DNA of 49,455 nt from an uncultured Scytonema sp. (GTDB lineage: Bacteria > Cyanobacteriota > Cyanobacteriia > Cyanobacteriales > Nostocaceae): positions 1 through 49,455 of the forward strand of contig CALMVQ010000176.1 of assembly GCA_937873135.1 (NCBI GenBank). The letters run 5' to 3'. The position numbers and the translations under genes were made by a program. The notes below the pieces were generated by a model. It was given only the letters and a program-made list of their open reading frames with translations, was not told the origin of the DNA and searched no databases. Of this stretch, positions 34,468 through 43,859 are shown in pieces (position 1 is the first letter of the stretch; every line of letters begins with the position of its first letter).

Positions 34468-36741
34468 TTACTTAACAACTTTCCCCATATAACTTCCCCA
34501 CAATTGAGCAGCTTGACCACTGCTGCCGGATGTGGGGGAATTGTTATCATTACCCAACCAAATACCAGTTACCAGTTTGCGGCTGGGAATAAAGCCGATA
34601 AACCAGAGATCAACGTTGTCATTTGTTGTACCGGTCTTACCAGATACTGCTAGATCGCTAAGTTCAGCACTGCGACCGGTCCCGTTGGTGACGACACCAC
34701 GCAGCAAACGAGTCATTGTCTCGGCGACTGGCGTTCGCAGCACTCGCTTGTTCGCGTCTGGATCTTGGTCGAAGGAATAGATGACACGGCATGTCTTGAA
34801 ATCATTGCGATCGCGGCAATCATTGCTATCAAGTATCCGGCTAATTGCATGAGGACGGTTCCACACACCCCCGTTACCAACACTACCAAAAGCACCCGTC
34901 ATCTCCAAAACATTGACGACACTTTGGCCGAGTACTAAACCAGGAACTTTGTCGAGGTGAGACTTCACCCCCAAACGTCGTGCCATGTCTACGATTTTAT
35001 CCAATCCGACTTGTTTTGCAATCCGCAGGGCAATTGGGTTTTCTGATTGGGCAAGTCCAGTGGCGAGACTTAAATCACTTGCCCCTGTCCGACATGGTTT
35101 GTAGGTAAAGCCTTGCCAACGAAAAGGAGAACAAGAATAAGTCGATTCTGGTGAAATCTTTTGTTCAATCGCAGCTGTATACGTAAATAATTTAAAGGTG
35201 GAACCTGGTTGTCTTTGAGCTTGAACAGCGCGATTGAACTGACTTTTTTTGTAATCAATGCCGCCTACCATAGCCTGAATTCCACCAGTGCTGGAATCAA
35301 GAGTGACAATCGCTCCTTGAGAAAATTTAAATTTTCCTCCATTGTCGCTAATATGTTTACGCAACTCTACTTCTGCTAGGTTTTGAATCGTTGGATCTAG
35401 CTGCGTCTCAATGATATAGTTGCCTTCGTTTGCTAAGTCCTCTCCCAAGATGGATGCGAGTTCTTTAAAGACATAACTGTAAAAATAAGGAGAAATAGTT
35501 TTTGCCTGTTGATCGCACACTTTCCGGCTGATGTCAAGCGGCGATCGTCTAGCTCGGTTATAATCTTCAACTTTGATCTCGCCTATCTCCAGCAATCGGC
35601 GCAACACTCGATTCCGGTATTCGATTGTTTTTAGCTTATTTTGAGTATCGCCACCACAGAAATCAAAGCCGTTGGGAGCGGGTAAAATTGCCACCAAAGT
35701 TGCTGCTTCCGAGAGAGTTAACTCCCGAGCCGACTTTTCAAAGTAATATTTAGCGGCATCTTCAAAGCCATAGGTATCGGCTCCCAAGAAAACCCGATTT
35801 AAGTAAGTCAGCAAAATAAAATCTTTGCTGTAAGACGCTTCTAACTTTGTGGCTACCATCGCCTCTCGGAATTTGCGCCCCAAGGAGTCCTGTCTTCCCA
35901 CATAATCGCGGAACAAACTGCGGGCGACTTGTTGAGTGACTGTACTAGCTCCTTGCTGGACATCGCCGCTTTTCGTATTTATAAATACAGCTCGCAAAAT
36001 CCCCAACGGGTCAACACCAAAGTGCCAGTAGTAACGGGTATCTTCTGAAGCTACGACTGCTTTTGCTAAATAAGGACCAAAGTCCCGCAATTGCTTCATA
36101 TCTATGTGAGACGTTGTCCGCAACTCGCGTAATGGAGTGACGCCATCACGGGCATAAACAATCACTGGTGCCCGTGTCGCACCTGGTAGAGGTCTTACCG
36201 AAAATTGCGACCATTCCACACCAAAAAATAGTGCCGTGAGCGCAGTGACACCGCCGACACCGTATGCTCCCCAAGTTGCTGCTTTAACGTATAAAGGGGG
36301 TGGATCGACGTATTGCAGGCGCACTGATGCAGCAAGTTCTGGTGGTCCAAGGGTGAGGACATCACCATGACGCAGCTCTAAGGAAGCGACTCGACGCTTG
36401 CCCCGATAAATGCCATTCGTAGAGTTTTCATCTTTAATGACGAAAACGGGGGTTCGTTTCGTGGAATCCCGTGAGAGCGATAGATGAATCTGGCTGACAA
36501 CTGGGTTACGCACCACGATGTCAGAGGATTTGGAACTGCGACCTAAAATGTAGCGATCGCCCAATAGCGGATAAACTTCTGCCTTATCTGCCCCCGAATC
36601 CTGTACCCAGATTTCGGGCACTCTGGCATTGGGTTTGAGCGCCAGTTTGGAAAAATCAACCCGAGCTTGGATTGTCTGTACTGCTTGAGTTAGCTGACCA
36701 AGCAAAGTTTGTGGCTTTTGAGGAGGTTGGGGGGAACTCAT
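34468..36741 (-). CDS. Class A penicillin-binding protein with N-terminal FHA domain
   Basis: A 757-residue peptidoglycan synthase. Residues about 45-145 are an FHA phosphothreonine-binding domain (GDRYILGRSSKSSDIVV, VSQIHLSL, ENSTNGIY). One transmembrane segment follows at about 155-175. The GT51 glycosyltransferase spans about 210-390 with the catalytic Glu in SEDTRYYWHFGVD and QGASTVTQQVARSLF. The transpeptidase spans about 470-750, with SxxK in RQPGSTFKLFTY, SEN in AQSENPIAL and KTGT in SGKTGTTNDNVDLWFIGF. An FHA domain suggests control by a Ser/Thr kinase; that is inference. It converges on DUF4335. No gene is seen in 36742-37207 upstream. Confidence 0.93.
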   Translation of the reverse strand: MSSPQPPQKPQTLLGQLTQAVQTIQARVDFSKLALKPNARVPEIWVQDSGADKAEVYPLLGDRYILGRSSKSSDIVVRNPVVSQIHLSLSRDSTKRTPVFVIKDENSTNGIYRGKRRVASLELRHGDVLTLGPPELAASVRLQYVDPPPLYVKAATWGAYGVGGVTALTALFFGVEWSQFSVRPLPGATRAPVIVYARDGVTPLRELRTTSHIDMKQLRDFGPYLAKAVVASEDTRYYWHFGVDPLGILRAVFINTKSGDVQQGASTVTQQVARSLFRDYVGRQDSLGRKFREAMVATKLEASYSKDFILLTYLNRVFLGADTYGFEDAAKYYFEKSARELTLSEAATLVAILPAPNGFDFCGGDTQNKLKTIEYRNRVLRRLLEIGEIKVEDYNRARRSPLDISRKVCDQQAKTISPYFYSYVFKELASILGEDLANEGNYIIETQLDPTIQNLAEVELRKHISDNGGKFKFSQGAIVTLDSSTGGIQAMVGGIDYKKSQFNRAVQAQRQPGSTFKLFTYTAAIEQKISPESTYSCSPFRWQGFTYKPCRTGASDLSLATGLAQSENPIALRIAKQVGLDKIVDMARRLGVKSHLDKVPGLVLGQSVVNVLEMTGAFGSVGNGGVWNRPHAISRILDSNDCRDRNDFKTCRVIYSFDQDPDANKRVLRTPVAETMTRLLRGVVTNGTGRSAELSDLAVSGKTGTTNDNVDLWFIGFIPSRKLVTGIWLGNDNNSPTSGSSGQAAQLWGSYMGKVVK

Positions 36742-37207
36742 CGGCTATTGACACCACGGTTATTACTGAAGAATGAGTGCGAACTGCAATTTCGATTTTC
36801 TTATTCCACCATTGTACTCATAACCTTAGAACGACGCAGGTTGTGAAACATTGTTCCCATTTTCATGTTTGGCAATCTGACTTGTGTTGTTAATTTTGAC
36901 ACTTAATTTCTCCTGCCCATCTAGATCATTTGCTTCATTCTTATGGTAGGTGTCAAGGAACTTCATTGCTACTTATGATTATGTTCTCTAGATTGGATAA
37001 TCCATCGGGAAAGTCAGCATTTTTCATTTGGTATTTCTATCAGATCTGGAAATAGCAATCACAAAAATTAAATATTCTTCTAGAAAATATAGCCACATAG
37101 TTCAGACATAAAAATACACATCCCTATTTAGGAAGATTTTATATGTGTTATTGTTTGTTTTAATAAGCGGAAGTATTTTGTAAAGGTGTTGAGGTTAAAT
37201 AAGTCAT

Positions 37208-37951
37208 ATGAAGGGAAGATATCTGACGCTACTTGGCACAGCCCTAACTCTGGCATTAACCAGTCAAGTAGCTGTTGCTCAATCAACAAAGTTTCGTGTT
37301 TTGGAACAAACTCAATCGGCTAGCCCGTCTAACGATCAAACTCTTAGCCAATCTACCCAGGTTCCAGGGTCTCCCGGACAAACTCCGCCGCGCAAACTTC
37401 GACCGGACGTTTTAAAAATTTTGTGTGCTGATTTTCCGCTAAATTCCCAGTGTCAAAACACTTCGGCAACAACACCCGGCGGTAGTACATCGACAGACAC
37501 TAAACCAAGCGATACGTCAACAGAAAAAAAACCTCGTCATCGTAATAAAAAGCCCAGAAATCAAGACAACACCCCAACTACACCAGGCTCGGCACCTTCT
37601 GATACAGGGACTCCAGGTAGCCAAACAGGTGGTCCACCAGATAATACCAACCCACCATCTAGCCCTCCAGGAACGGGAACTCCTAACAACCTCAGTCCCT
37701 CAAGAACTCCCGGTTCAAATGATTCTTCTCCTCCAGGTGGTTCACCATCCACTGCGCCTTCTGCCCCTGATAACTCAAGTGGTGGTAGCAATCAAATAAC
37801 ACCTAACACAGGTGCTCCAAGCACTCCAACGACACCAGGCTCAGCACCCTCAGATACAGGGACTCCTGGTAGTCAAACAGGTGCGCCACCAGACAGTACC
37901 AACCCACAATCCACCCCTCCTGGTACGGGAACTCCTAGCACAAACCCTTAA
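37208..37951 (+). CDS. Secreted proline/serine/threonine-rich repeat protein
   Basis: A 247-residue protein with a signal peptide (MKGRYLTLLGTALTLALTSQ, cleavage likely after VAVAQ). A short conserved-looking segment follows (LRPDVLKILCADFPLNSQCQ, with two Cys that may pair). The rest is low-complexity Pro/Gly/Ser/Thr sequence containing two 37-residue copies of a unit beginning PTTPGSAPSDTGTPGSQ. It is probably an extracellular or wall-associated protein. A strong terminator follows. I recognise no domain and assign no function. Confidence 0.7.
   Translation: MKGRYLTLLGTALTLALTSQVAVAQSTKFRVLEQTQSASPSNDQTLSQSTQVPGSPGQTPPRKLRPDVLKILCADFPLNSQCQNTSATTPGGSTSTDTKPSDTSTEKKPRHRNKKPRNQDNTPTTPGSAPSDTGTPGSQTGGPPDNTNPPSSPPGTGTPNNLSPSRTPGSNDSSPPGGSPSTAPSAPDNSSGGSNQITPNTGAPSTPTTPGSAPSDTGTPGSQTGAPPDSTNPQSTPPGTGTPSTNP
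37574..37936. repeat. Two direct 111-bp copies within the secreted-protein gene
   Basis: Copies at 37574-37684 and 37826-37936, spaced 252 bases apart, encode nearly the same 37 residues. Most differences are single-base changes. They arose by an internal duplication that kept the frame. Confidence 0.8.
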
Positions 37952-37978
37952 AAAGCTCATAGTTACCAAAGAATAATT

Positions 37979-38027
37979 ACAAGCCGGGGACTAGAACTTA
38001 GAATCTAGAAGTACTCCGGCTTGTTTT
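37979..38027 (+). terminator. Intrinsic terminator of the secreted-protein gene
   Basis: ACAAGCCGG pairs perfectly with CCGGCTTGT over a 28-base loop that contains a smaller stem, and TTTT follows. It lies 28 bases beyond the stop codon. Confidence 0.75.
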
Positions 38028-38093
38028 ACAATGGAGCTCAAGATATCTCAATTAAATAATCATTTCTAATTGATTAAGCAAAATCGTTCATAT

Positions 38094-38591
38094 TTATTTA
38101 TGAGTCTTTCTTCTGCCTTCTTCATGAGAAGCTGGTGTTTTTTGGAAAGTGGCAAGCAGCAGGCAGGCAATACCGATATTAATAAAGACGTCTGCTAAAT
38201 TAAAAATTGGAAAGTTAATTAGGATAAAATATATAAAATCAACGACTTTGCCTAAACGAAAGCGATCAATACCATTACCGATCGCTCCACCCAAAATCAA
38301 ACCCCAACCTATTTGTTCCCAATGATTCAATTTTGAACCAAAACTTGCCCAAGCCATTAATACCAAACTTGCTGCCAAAGAAAGCCAGCGCAACCAATAT
38401 GCAAAAGCGCTATTACTAAGAAAACTCCAAGCTGCACCTTTATTTTGAGTATAAGTAAAGTGAAGTATTCCGGGAATAAGTGCTTGTGTTTCTCCCAAGC
38501 TCAGTGTTTGTACTACCCAGTATTTCGTTAATTGGTCTAAGATAATAGCGATGATCGCAGCTATCCAGAAGAGGCGGTTTTTTAAAGGCAT
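38094..38591 (-). CDS. lspA: Lipoprotein signal peptidase
   Basis: A 165-residue membrane aspartyl peptidase that removes signal peptides from prolipoproteins. Four membrane segments are visible. The catalytic aspartates are in GNGIDRFRLG and NLADVFINIG; DQLTKYWV and NKGAAWSF are also typical. It follows bioY on the same strand after 67 bases, so the two may be co-transcribed. Confidence 0.95.
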   Translation of the reverse strand: MPLKNRLFWIAAIIAIILDQLTKYWVVQTLSLGETQALIPGILHFTYTQNKGAAWSFLSNSAFAYWLRWLSLAASLVLMAWASFGSKLNHWEQIGWGLILGGAIGNGIDRFRLGKVVDFIYFILINFPIFNLADVFINIGIACLLLATFQKTPASHEEGRRKTHK

Positions 38592-38658
38592 AAATAATCA
38601 AGTCATCTGTCAATGTTCATTAGTCATTAGCTTATGATAAATGACTATTGACGGATGA

Positions 38659-39246
38659 CTAATAAAAAATTAAGTGCCTTAGTATAAATGCGATCACCGT
38701 CACAGCACAAATTACGGCTAATTGTCCTGGTAGTGCAAACCAAGAGTATCGAAGAATAGCTTGCACAAGCGGCAGAGTTTCTGTCCCTTTCCAGTGAAGA
38801 ATATAGCTGAGAATTAGATAGGCAATACCGCAAATGTGGACAGTTAACAAGCCACAAAAACAACTAAATGCTATGGTTTCTAATCGGGGTTTAGCTTTAA
38901 AGGCAAAAAAGCCACATATCCATGCGCCGGGGATAAAGCCTAACAGATAGCCGAATTGAGACAGTTTGACATATCCAATGCCGCCACCATCAGCAAACAC
39001 GGGTAACAATGTTAAACCCATCACTAAATAAGCGATTTGCGAGAGCGCACCAGCATTTTTACCGCCCAAACAACCGACAAGCAGCACTCCGCCAATTTGA
39101 TAGGTAACACCTAAAGAAAAAGTATGAATTCCTTGGTGACTCCAACTCCAAGGAATTGTTGTGACATAGGCTTCTAGAAAGGTACCACCCATAGTTAGCA
39201 GTAAACCAATCATGGACCATAGTAATTGATTGGATGCAGCTAACAT
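38659..39246 (-). CDS. bioY: Biotin transporter BioY
   Basis: A 195-residue S-component of an ECF-type biotin importer. Family features are FSLGVTYQIGGVLLVGCLGG, ADGGGIGYVKLSQFGYLLGF (a variant of the BioY signature) and about six membrane helices. The energising EcfT/EcfA proteins are not in the window; BioY can work with shared modules. It lies upstream of lspA on the same strand. Confidence 0.9.
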   Translation of the reverse strand: MLAASNQLLWSMIGLLLTMGGTFLEAYVTTIPWSWSHQGIHTFSLGVTYQIGGVLLVGCLGGKNAGALSQIAYLVMGLTLLPVFADGGGIGYVKLSQFGYLLGFIPGAWICGFFAFKAKPRLETIAFSCFCGLLTVHICGIAYLILSYILHWKGTETLPLVQAILRYSWFALPGQLAVICAVTVIAFILRHLIFY

Positions 39247-39334
39247 TTACAAGGCCAAAATACAAAAGACTTTCACGTCACTTTTCTCAGTTCTAATTAA
39301 CAAAACTATTAAATGACTATATATTCTACTATTA

Positions 39335-39384
39335 ATTTACGCCCTTTTATATAATACTAATGTACTACATCAAAGGGCGTAAAT
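39335..39384. repeat. 13-bp perfect inverted repeat
   Basis: ATTTACGCCCTTT (39335-39347) and AAAGGGCGTAAAT (39372-39384) flank a 24-base AT-rich spacer. It lies between bioY and pstS. Its size fits a small hairpin repeat or a protein-binding palindrome. Confidence 0.65.
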
Positions 39385-39399
39385 CAGTTGTGAAAAACG

Positions 39400-39555
39400 A
39401 GATCCCCGACTTCGTAGAAGTTGTCGGAGATCTAAGACAACTCATATAGGATTGCTATATAGGACTCCGATTTGATTCTTGAAAACATACTGAGACTAAA
39501 AAGCCTATTTTATAAGGCTTCCATCTTAAATCCTGTTCAGAAATCAAACAGGATT
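39400..39555. repeat. Cluster of hairpins upstream of pstS
   Basis: AGATCCCCGAC / GTCGGAGATCT (39400-39433, one mismatch), AAGCCT / AGGCTT (39501-39520) and AATCCTGTT / AACAGGATT (39529-39555) follow one another. They look like dispersed intergenic repeats. No gene is seen in 39247-39739. Confidence 0.6.
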
Positions 39556-39655
39556 CCTATATATGGATATTTTAGTATTAAATATAACTTGTATAAAAAA
39601 GACTACTTGTTTAGGAGGATTAAATTTTTTAACATTTTCCATATTTAAAATATCT

Positions 39656-39699
39656 CTTGCTTACTTCTTAACCTAATCTTTACTATTGATTTGTATAGT
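39656..39699 (+). promoter_or_regulatory. PHO box and -10 element of the pst operon
   Basis: Three 8-base direct repeats spaced by 3 bases, CTTGCTTA-CTT-CTTAACCT-AAT-CTTTACTA (39656-39685), match the cyanobacterial PHO-box pattern bound by the phosphate regulator SphR/PhoB. A -10-like TATAGT lies 8 bases further on (39694-39699), and pstS starts 40 bases later. This spacing is right for activation in phosphate starvation. Confidence 0.82.
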
Positions 39700-39739
39700 T
39701 ATAGACGCCTAGCTCTAAAATTACAAGAACTTTACATTC

Positions 39740-40933
39740 ATGTCCCGTTACTCCGCGATCAATCCTTCTCTCTTGACGAGAGCAATTTCTGTACTAGCAC
39801 TAACAATCAGTTTGGCTGCTTGTGGTGGTGGCGGACAGCAAGCTAACAATGCTGGTAATAATGAGGCAACTCCAGGTGCAGCAACTGATACAACTGCCTC
39901 TAGTAACACCGGAAAACTGGATTTAGGTGGCAACGTATCGTTAAATGGTGCTGGGGCAACTTTTCCCGCACCACTTTACCAGAATTGGTTTCAAGCGTTG
40001 AACAAGAAATATCCTAATCTCCAAGTCAACTACAATCCAAATGGTAGTGGTGCGGGAGTTGAGAATTTTACCAAAAATCTTGTAGATTTTGGTGCCAGCG
40101 ATGTTGCTATGACAGACGATGAAATCAGCAAAGTGCAACGGGGCGTAATTTTACTGCCCATGACAGCTGGTGGTATTGTACTAGCTTACAACTTGCCTGG
40201 TGTTCAGCAACTCAAGTTACCACGGGACGTTTATAGTGGTATTTTCTTGGGCACGATCAAGACTTGGAACTACCCGAAAATTACTGCTGCTAACCCAGGT
40301 GTTAACCTTCCCAACCAACCAATTACAATTGTGCATCGTTCTGATGGTAGTGGCACGACAGGTGCATTTACGCAACACCTGAGTGCGATTAGTCCAGATT
40401 GGAAGACTAAAGTTGGCAGTGGAAAAACTGTTAGCTGGCCTGTAGGAGTTGGTGCTCCCAAAAATGACGGTGTGACTGCCCAAATCAAAAGGACTCAAGG
40501 TGCGATTGGTTACGTTGAGTACACTTATGCCCAACAAAATAAACTGAGTATGGCTGCTTTGCAAAATAAAGCAGGTCAATTCGTTGTACCCGATCAACAA
40601 TCAGTCGCTAAAGCCTTAGAATCAGAAGCCTTGCCAGCAAATCTCCGCGCCTTTATTACAGACCCCGCAGGTGCACAGTCCTATCCCATTTCTACCTACA
40701 CTTGGGTTTTAGCTTACAAGCAATATCCTGATAAGGCAAAAGCTAAAGCAGTCGAAGCGATGATTGAGTACGGCTTGACTGAAGGTCAAAAAGTCTCTCC
40801 ACAACTAGGATATGTTCCTCTACCTCAAGCTGTGGTGCAGAAAGTGGCAACAGCAGCTGATGCTATCAGCCCTGATTATAAAATCGCCGTAGGCGGTAGC
40901 GCTAACGGTAATAGCGCCAGCAATACTAAGTAA
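39740..40933 (+). CDS. pstS: Phosphate ABC transporter substrate-binding lipoprotein
   Basis: A 397-residue periplasmic phosphate-binding protein. A lipoprotein signal ends in LAAC with Cys28 as the lipidation site, followed by a Gly/Asn/Thr-rich linker. Phosphate-binding blocks are LNGAGATFPAPLYQNWF, NPNGSGAGVENF, DFGASDVAM and RSDGSGTTGAFTQHL. It is the first gene of pstS-pstC-pstA-pstB and lies behind a PHO box. Confidence 0.96.
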   Translation: MSRYSAINPSLLTRAISVLALTISLAACGGGGQQANNAGNNEATPGAATDTTASSNTGKLDLGGNVSLNGAGATFPAPLYQNWFQALNKKYPNLQVNYNPNGSGAGVENFTKNLVDFGASDVAMTDDEISKVQRGVILLPMTAGGIVLAYNLPGVQQLKLPRDVYSGIFLGTIKTWNYPKITAANPGVNLPNQPITIVHRSDGSGTTGAFTQHLSAISPDWKTKVGSGKTVSWPVGVGAPKNDGVTAQIKRTQGAIGYVEYTYAQQNKLSMAALQNKAGQFVVPDQQSVAKALESEALPANLRAFITDPAGAQSYPISTYTWVLAYKQYPDKAKAKAVEAMIEYGLTEGQKVSPQLGYVPLPQAVVQKVATAADAISPDYKIAVGGSANGNSASNTK

Positions 40934-40973
40934 TTGTCAATAGTCTTTGATCATTTGTTGTGTGTCATTTATG

Positions 40974-41000
40974 AATGACCAATGACCAATGACCAATGAC
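40974..41000. repeat. AATGACC heptamer repeat
   Basis: Nearly four direct copies of AATGACC lie between pstS and pstC. This is another short tandem repeat of the Nostocales type. Confidence 0.8.
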
Positions 41001-41049
41001 AGATTTTGTTCGCTCCCACTTTTTCTACCGTTGACTGGTTAAGTTATTC

Positions 41050-42000
41050 ATGACCACACAAGCTCAGAATCGTCAACAAATAGTTAGACCTCTTACGTCC
41101 GGAGAGAAGTTCCTGGATCGTGGCTTTATTTGGCTGACGCGGATTTTTGCACTGGCGATCGCTGGTGTTTTAATATGGATAGCAATTCAAGTTGCCATTC
41201 AAGCTTTCCCAGCGATCCTGAAATTTGGTCCCAGCTTTTTAGTCAAAAGCGCTTGGAACCCGGTCACTAATGACTACGGAGTTCTGCCTCACATTTACGG
41301 AACATTAGTAAGTGCTTTGATCGGTCTATTGATAGCTGTGCCAATTGGTGTAGGTACAGCTATATTGCTTAGCGAAAATTTGCTACCAACACCTGTACAG
41401 GTTGTGCTAACTTTCTTAGTGGAACTGCTAGCAGCTATTCCCAGCGTTGTGTACGGTATATGGGGAATTTTTGTTTTAATTCCTTTAATCACACCTGTGG
41501 GACAATGGCTCAATCACACCTTTGGCTGGCTACCAATTTTTAGTACCATTCCTACAGGACCAGGATTGTTTCCGGCTGGAGTCATCTTAGCAATTATGAC
41601 TTTACCAATCATCACAGCCATTTCCCGCGATGCGCTGATTGCCGTACCATCTAGTTTGCGTCAAGCTGCTGTGGGATTGGGAGCAACTCGTTGGGAAACA
41701 ATTTTTAAAGTTTTAATCCCAGCTGCCTTTTCTGGCATTGTCAGTGCTGTGATGTTAGCACTAGGTCGGGCAATGGGAGAAACAATGGCTGTCACGATGC
41801 TAATTGGTAACGCTAACGACATTAGCGCCTCGCTGTTTGCACCAAGTAACACGATTTCTTCTCTATTGGCAAGTCAGTTTGCAGAAGCTAGTGGTCTGCA
41901 AATTGCATCTCTAATGTACGCTGCGTTGGTTCTGTTTGTGTTGACTTTGATCGTTAACATTTTGGCAGAGTACATCGTTCTGCGAGTGAAGCGACTGTGA
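41050..42000 (+). CDS. pstC: Phosphate ABC transporter permease PstC
   Basis: A 316-residue inner-membrane subunit of the PstSCAB importer. About six membrane segments are visible, with the family blocks VELLAAIPSVVYGIWGIFVL and the EAA loop SLRQAAVGLGATRWETIFKV, then LGRAMGETMAVTMLIGN. It follows pstS after 116 bases and precedes pstA. Confidence 0.95.
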   Translation: MTTQAQNRQQIVRPLTSGEKFLDRGFIWLTRIFALAIAGVLIWIAIQVAIQAFPAILKFGPSFLVKSAWNPVTNDYGVLPHIYGTLVSALIGLLIAVPIGVGTAILLSENLLPTPVQVVLTFLVELLAAIPSVVYGIWGIFVLIPLITPVGQWLNHTFGWLPIFSTIPTGPGLFPAGVILAIMTLPIITAISRDALIAVPSSLRQAAVGLGATRWETIFKVLIPAAFSGIVSAVMLALGRAMGETMAVTMLIGNANDISASLFAPSNTISSLLASQFAEASGLQIASLMYAALVLFVLTLIVNILAEYIVLRVKRL

Positions 42001-42005
42001 CGACT

Positions 42006-42033
42006 CCACACACTGCCCTTCGGATCAGTGTGG
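42006..42033 (+). other. Hairpin between pstC and pstA
   Basis: CACACTG / CAGTGTG forms a 7-base-pair stem with loop CCCTTCGGAT just after the pstC stop. No T-tract follows, so it is more likely an mRNA-stability or processing hairpin than a terminator. Confidence 0.5.
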
Positions 42034-42072
42034 GCTTCTGACCGATTAAGCTAAAATTTTGGTTTTTCAATT

Positions 42073-42966
42073 ATGACTTCTGCTCCAAATCAGCCCTCCA
42101 CCGGATTGACTCGCAGTAATCTGACTCGATCTCCTACGTCTCCCCGAACGCTATTTAGCACGGTGATGACAGTGTTAGCATTTGTGTGTGGGGTGTTAGC
42201 TCTTTTGCCTTTGTTGGCAGTGCTTTCTTACGTCCTCATTCAAGGCTTCAGCAGTCTAAATTTAAGCGTGTTTACTGACTTGCCACCAGTAGCAGGACAA
42301 CTACAGGGAGGAGGCTTTGGCAATGCGATTATCGGCACCCTAATTATGGTAGGCATCGGGACTCTGATTAGTATTCCTGTTGGAGTCTTGGCAGCAATTT
42401 ATTTGACAGAGTTTAGCTCCAAGGAGATAGCTCGCTGGATTCGGTTTGCTACCAATGTGTTGAGCGGAGTTCCCTCAATTATTGCTGGAGTCTTTGCTTA
42501 TGCGGTTGTGGTGTTGACAACACATGGATTCTCAGCTATTGCTGGGGGTTTCGCTCTGGCAATCTTAATGTTACCGATTATTGTCCGAACGACTGACGAA
42601 GCCTTACAGTTAGTATCACAAGATTTGCGACAAGCAGCTGTGGGCTTGGGCGCAACTAACTTTCAAACAGTGATGGAAGTCGTTTTGCCCGCAGCTATAC
42701 CAGCAATTGTGACTGGGGCAACTTTATCAGTTGCGCGTGCTGCAGGAGAAACAGCGCCTTTACTGTTTACCGCTCAATTCAACCAGTATTGGTCTAATAC
42801 TTTATTCCAACCCACCGCATCTCTTGCGGTTTTGGTTTACCAATTCGCCACCTCTGCCTACCAAAACCAACAGTCACTAGCTTGGGCGGCGTCTTTGATT
42901 TTGGTGTTGCTGGTTCTACTTACCAGTATCATCGCTCGCTGGGCAACCAGTCGCAAAATTAAATAA
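42073..42966 (+). CDS. pstA: Phosphate ABC transporter permease PstA
   Basis: A 297-residue partner of PstC. Typical blocks are GGFGNAIIGTLIMVGIGTLI, IRFATNVLSGVPSIIAGVFA, the EAA loop LRQAAVGLGATNFQTVMEVV and ARAAGETAPLLFTAQFN. Six membrane segments are visible. It lies between pstC and pstB, with 72- and 49-base gaps. Confidence 0.95.
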   Translation: MTSAPNQPSTGLTRSNLTRSPTSPRTLFSTVMTVLAFVCGVLALLPLLAVLSYVLIQGFSSLNLSVFTDLPPVAGQLQGGGFGNAIIGTLIMVGIGTLISIPVGVLAAIYLTEFSSKEIARWIRFATNVLSGVPSIIAGVFAYAVVVLTTHGFSAIAGGFALAILMLPIIVRTTDEALQLVSQDLRQAAVGLGATNFQTVMEVVLPAAIPAIVTGATLSVARAAGETAPLLFTAQFNQYWSNTLFQPTASLAVLVYQFATSAYQNQQSLAWAASLILVLLVLLTSIIARWATSRKIK

Positions 42967-43015
42967 AAAAAACCAAATTTCAAGTTGAACTACAGTTAAA
43001 TTAAAAACCACAATT

Positions 43016-43831
43016 ATGGCTACTAACATTCGGAATAGCAGCAGTGCGAATCAAACTGAAACGGTTTTACGTACAGAAAGTTTAAACGTATATTACGGCA
43101 CCTTTTTGGCAGTACGTGATGTTTGGATGGACATCCCTAAAAATCGTGTGTCAGCTTTTATTGGTCCGTCAGGATGTGGCAAAAGCACCTTGCTACGCTG
43201 TTATAACCGTCTGAACGACTTAATTAGTGGGTTTCGGGCAGAAGGTAATATTTATTACAACGGCGAAAATTTATATGCAGCTAATATCGACCCTGTAGAG
43301 GTGCGTCGTCGGATTGGGATGGTGTTTCAAAGACCAAACCCATTTCCGAAATCGATTTATGAAAATGTTGCTTTTGGACCAAGAATCAATGGCTTCAAAG
43401 GTGATATGGATGAATTGGTGGAGCGATCGCTCAGACAATCAGCTTTGTGGGAGGAAGTCAAAGATAAATTGCGGCAAAGTGGCTTATCTTTATCGGGCGG
43501 ACAACAACAGCGCTTGTGTATTGCCCGTGCGATCGCTACTCAGCCTGATGTGATTTTAATGGATGAACCTTGCTCAGCTCTTGACCCCATCTCCACCTTA
43601 CGGGTAGAAGATTTGCTGCACGAACTCAAAGAACAATATACGATCATCATCGTTACTCACAATATGCAACAAGCGTCGCGGGTATCGGATATGACTGCCT
43701 TTTTTAACGTCCAAACGTCAGAAAAAGGAAATCGTACTGGCTACCTTGTTGAGTATGATCGTACAGAAACCATATTCCAAAATCCCCAGCAAGAAGCGAC
43801 CAAAGAATACATCAGCGGGAAGTTTGGATAA
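43016..43831 (+). CDS. pstB: Phosphate ABC transporter ATPase PstB
   Basis: A 271-residue ATPase that powers phosphate import. Walker A is GPSGCGKST, the signature is LSGGQQQR, Walker B is [13 protein letters not shown] and the switch His is in [10 protein letters not shown]. The extended loop with [18 protein letters not shown] is typical of PstB. It is the last gene of the operon; a terminator follows 29 bases after the stop. No phoU is in the window. Confidence 0.97.
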   Translation: MATNIRNSSSANQTETVLRTESLNVYYGTFLAVRDVWMDIPKNRVSAFIGPSGCGKSTLLRCYNRLNDLISGFRAEGNIYYNGENLYAANIDPVEVRRRIGMVFQRPNPFPKSIYENVAFGPRINGFKGDMDELVERSLRQSALWEEVKDKLRQSGLSLSGGQQQRLCIARAIATQPDVILMDEPCSALDPISTLRVEDLLHELKEQYTIIIVTHNMQQASRVSDMTAFFNVQTSEKGNRTGYLVEYDRTETIFQNPQQEATKEYISGKFG

Positions 43832-43859
43832 ATATTATTATTAATCATTCGCTTTTTTG

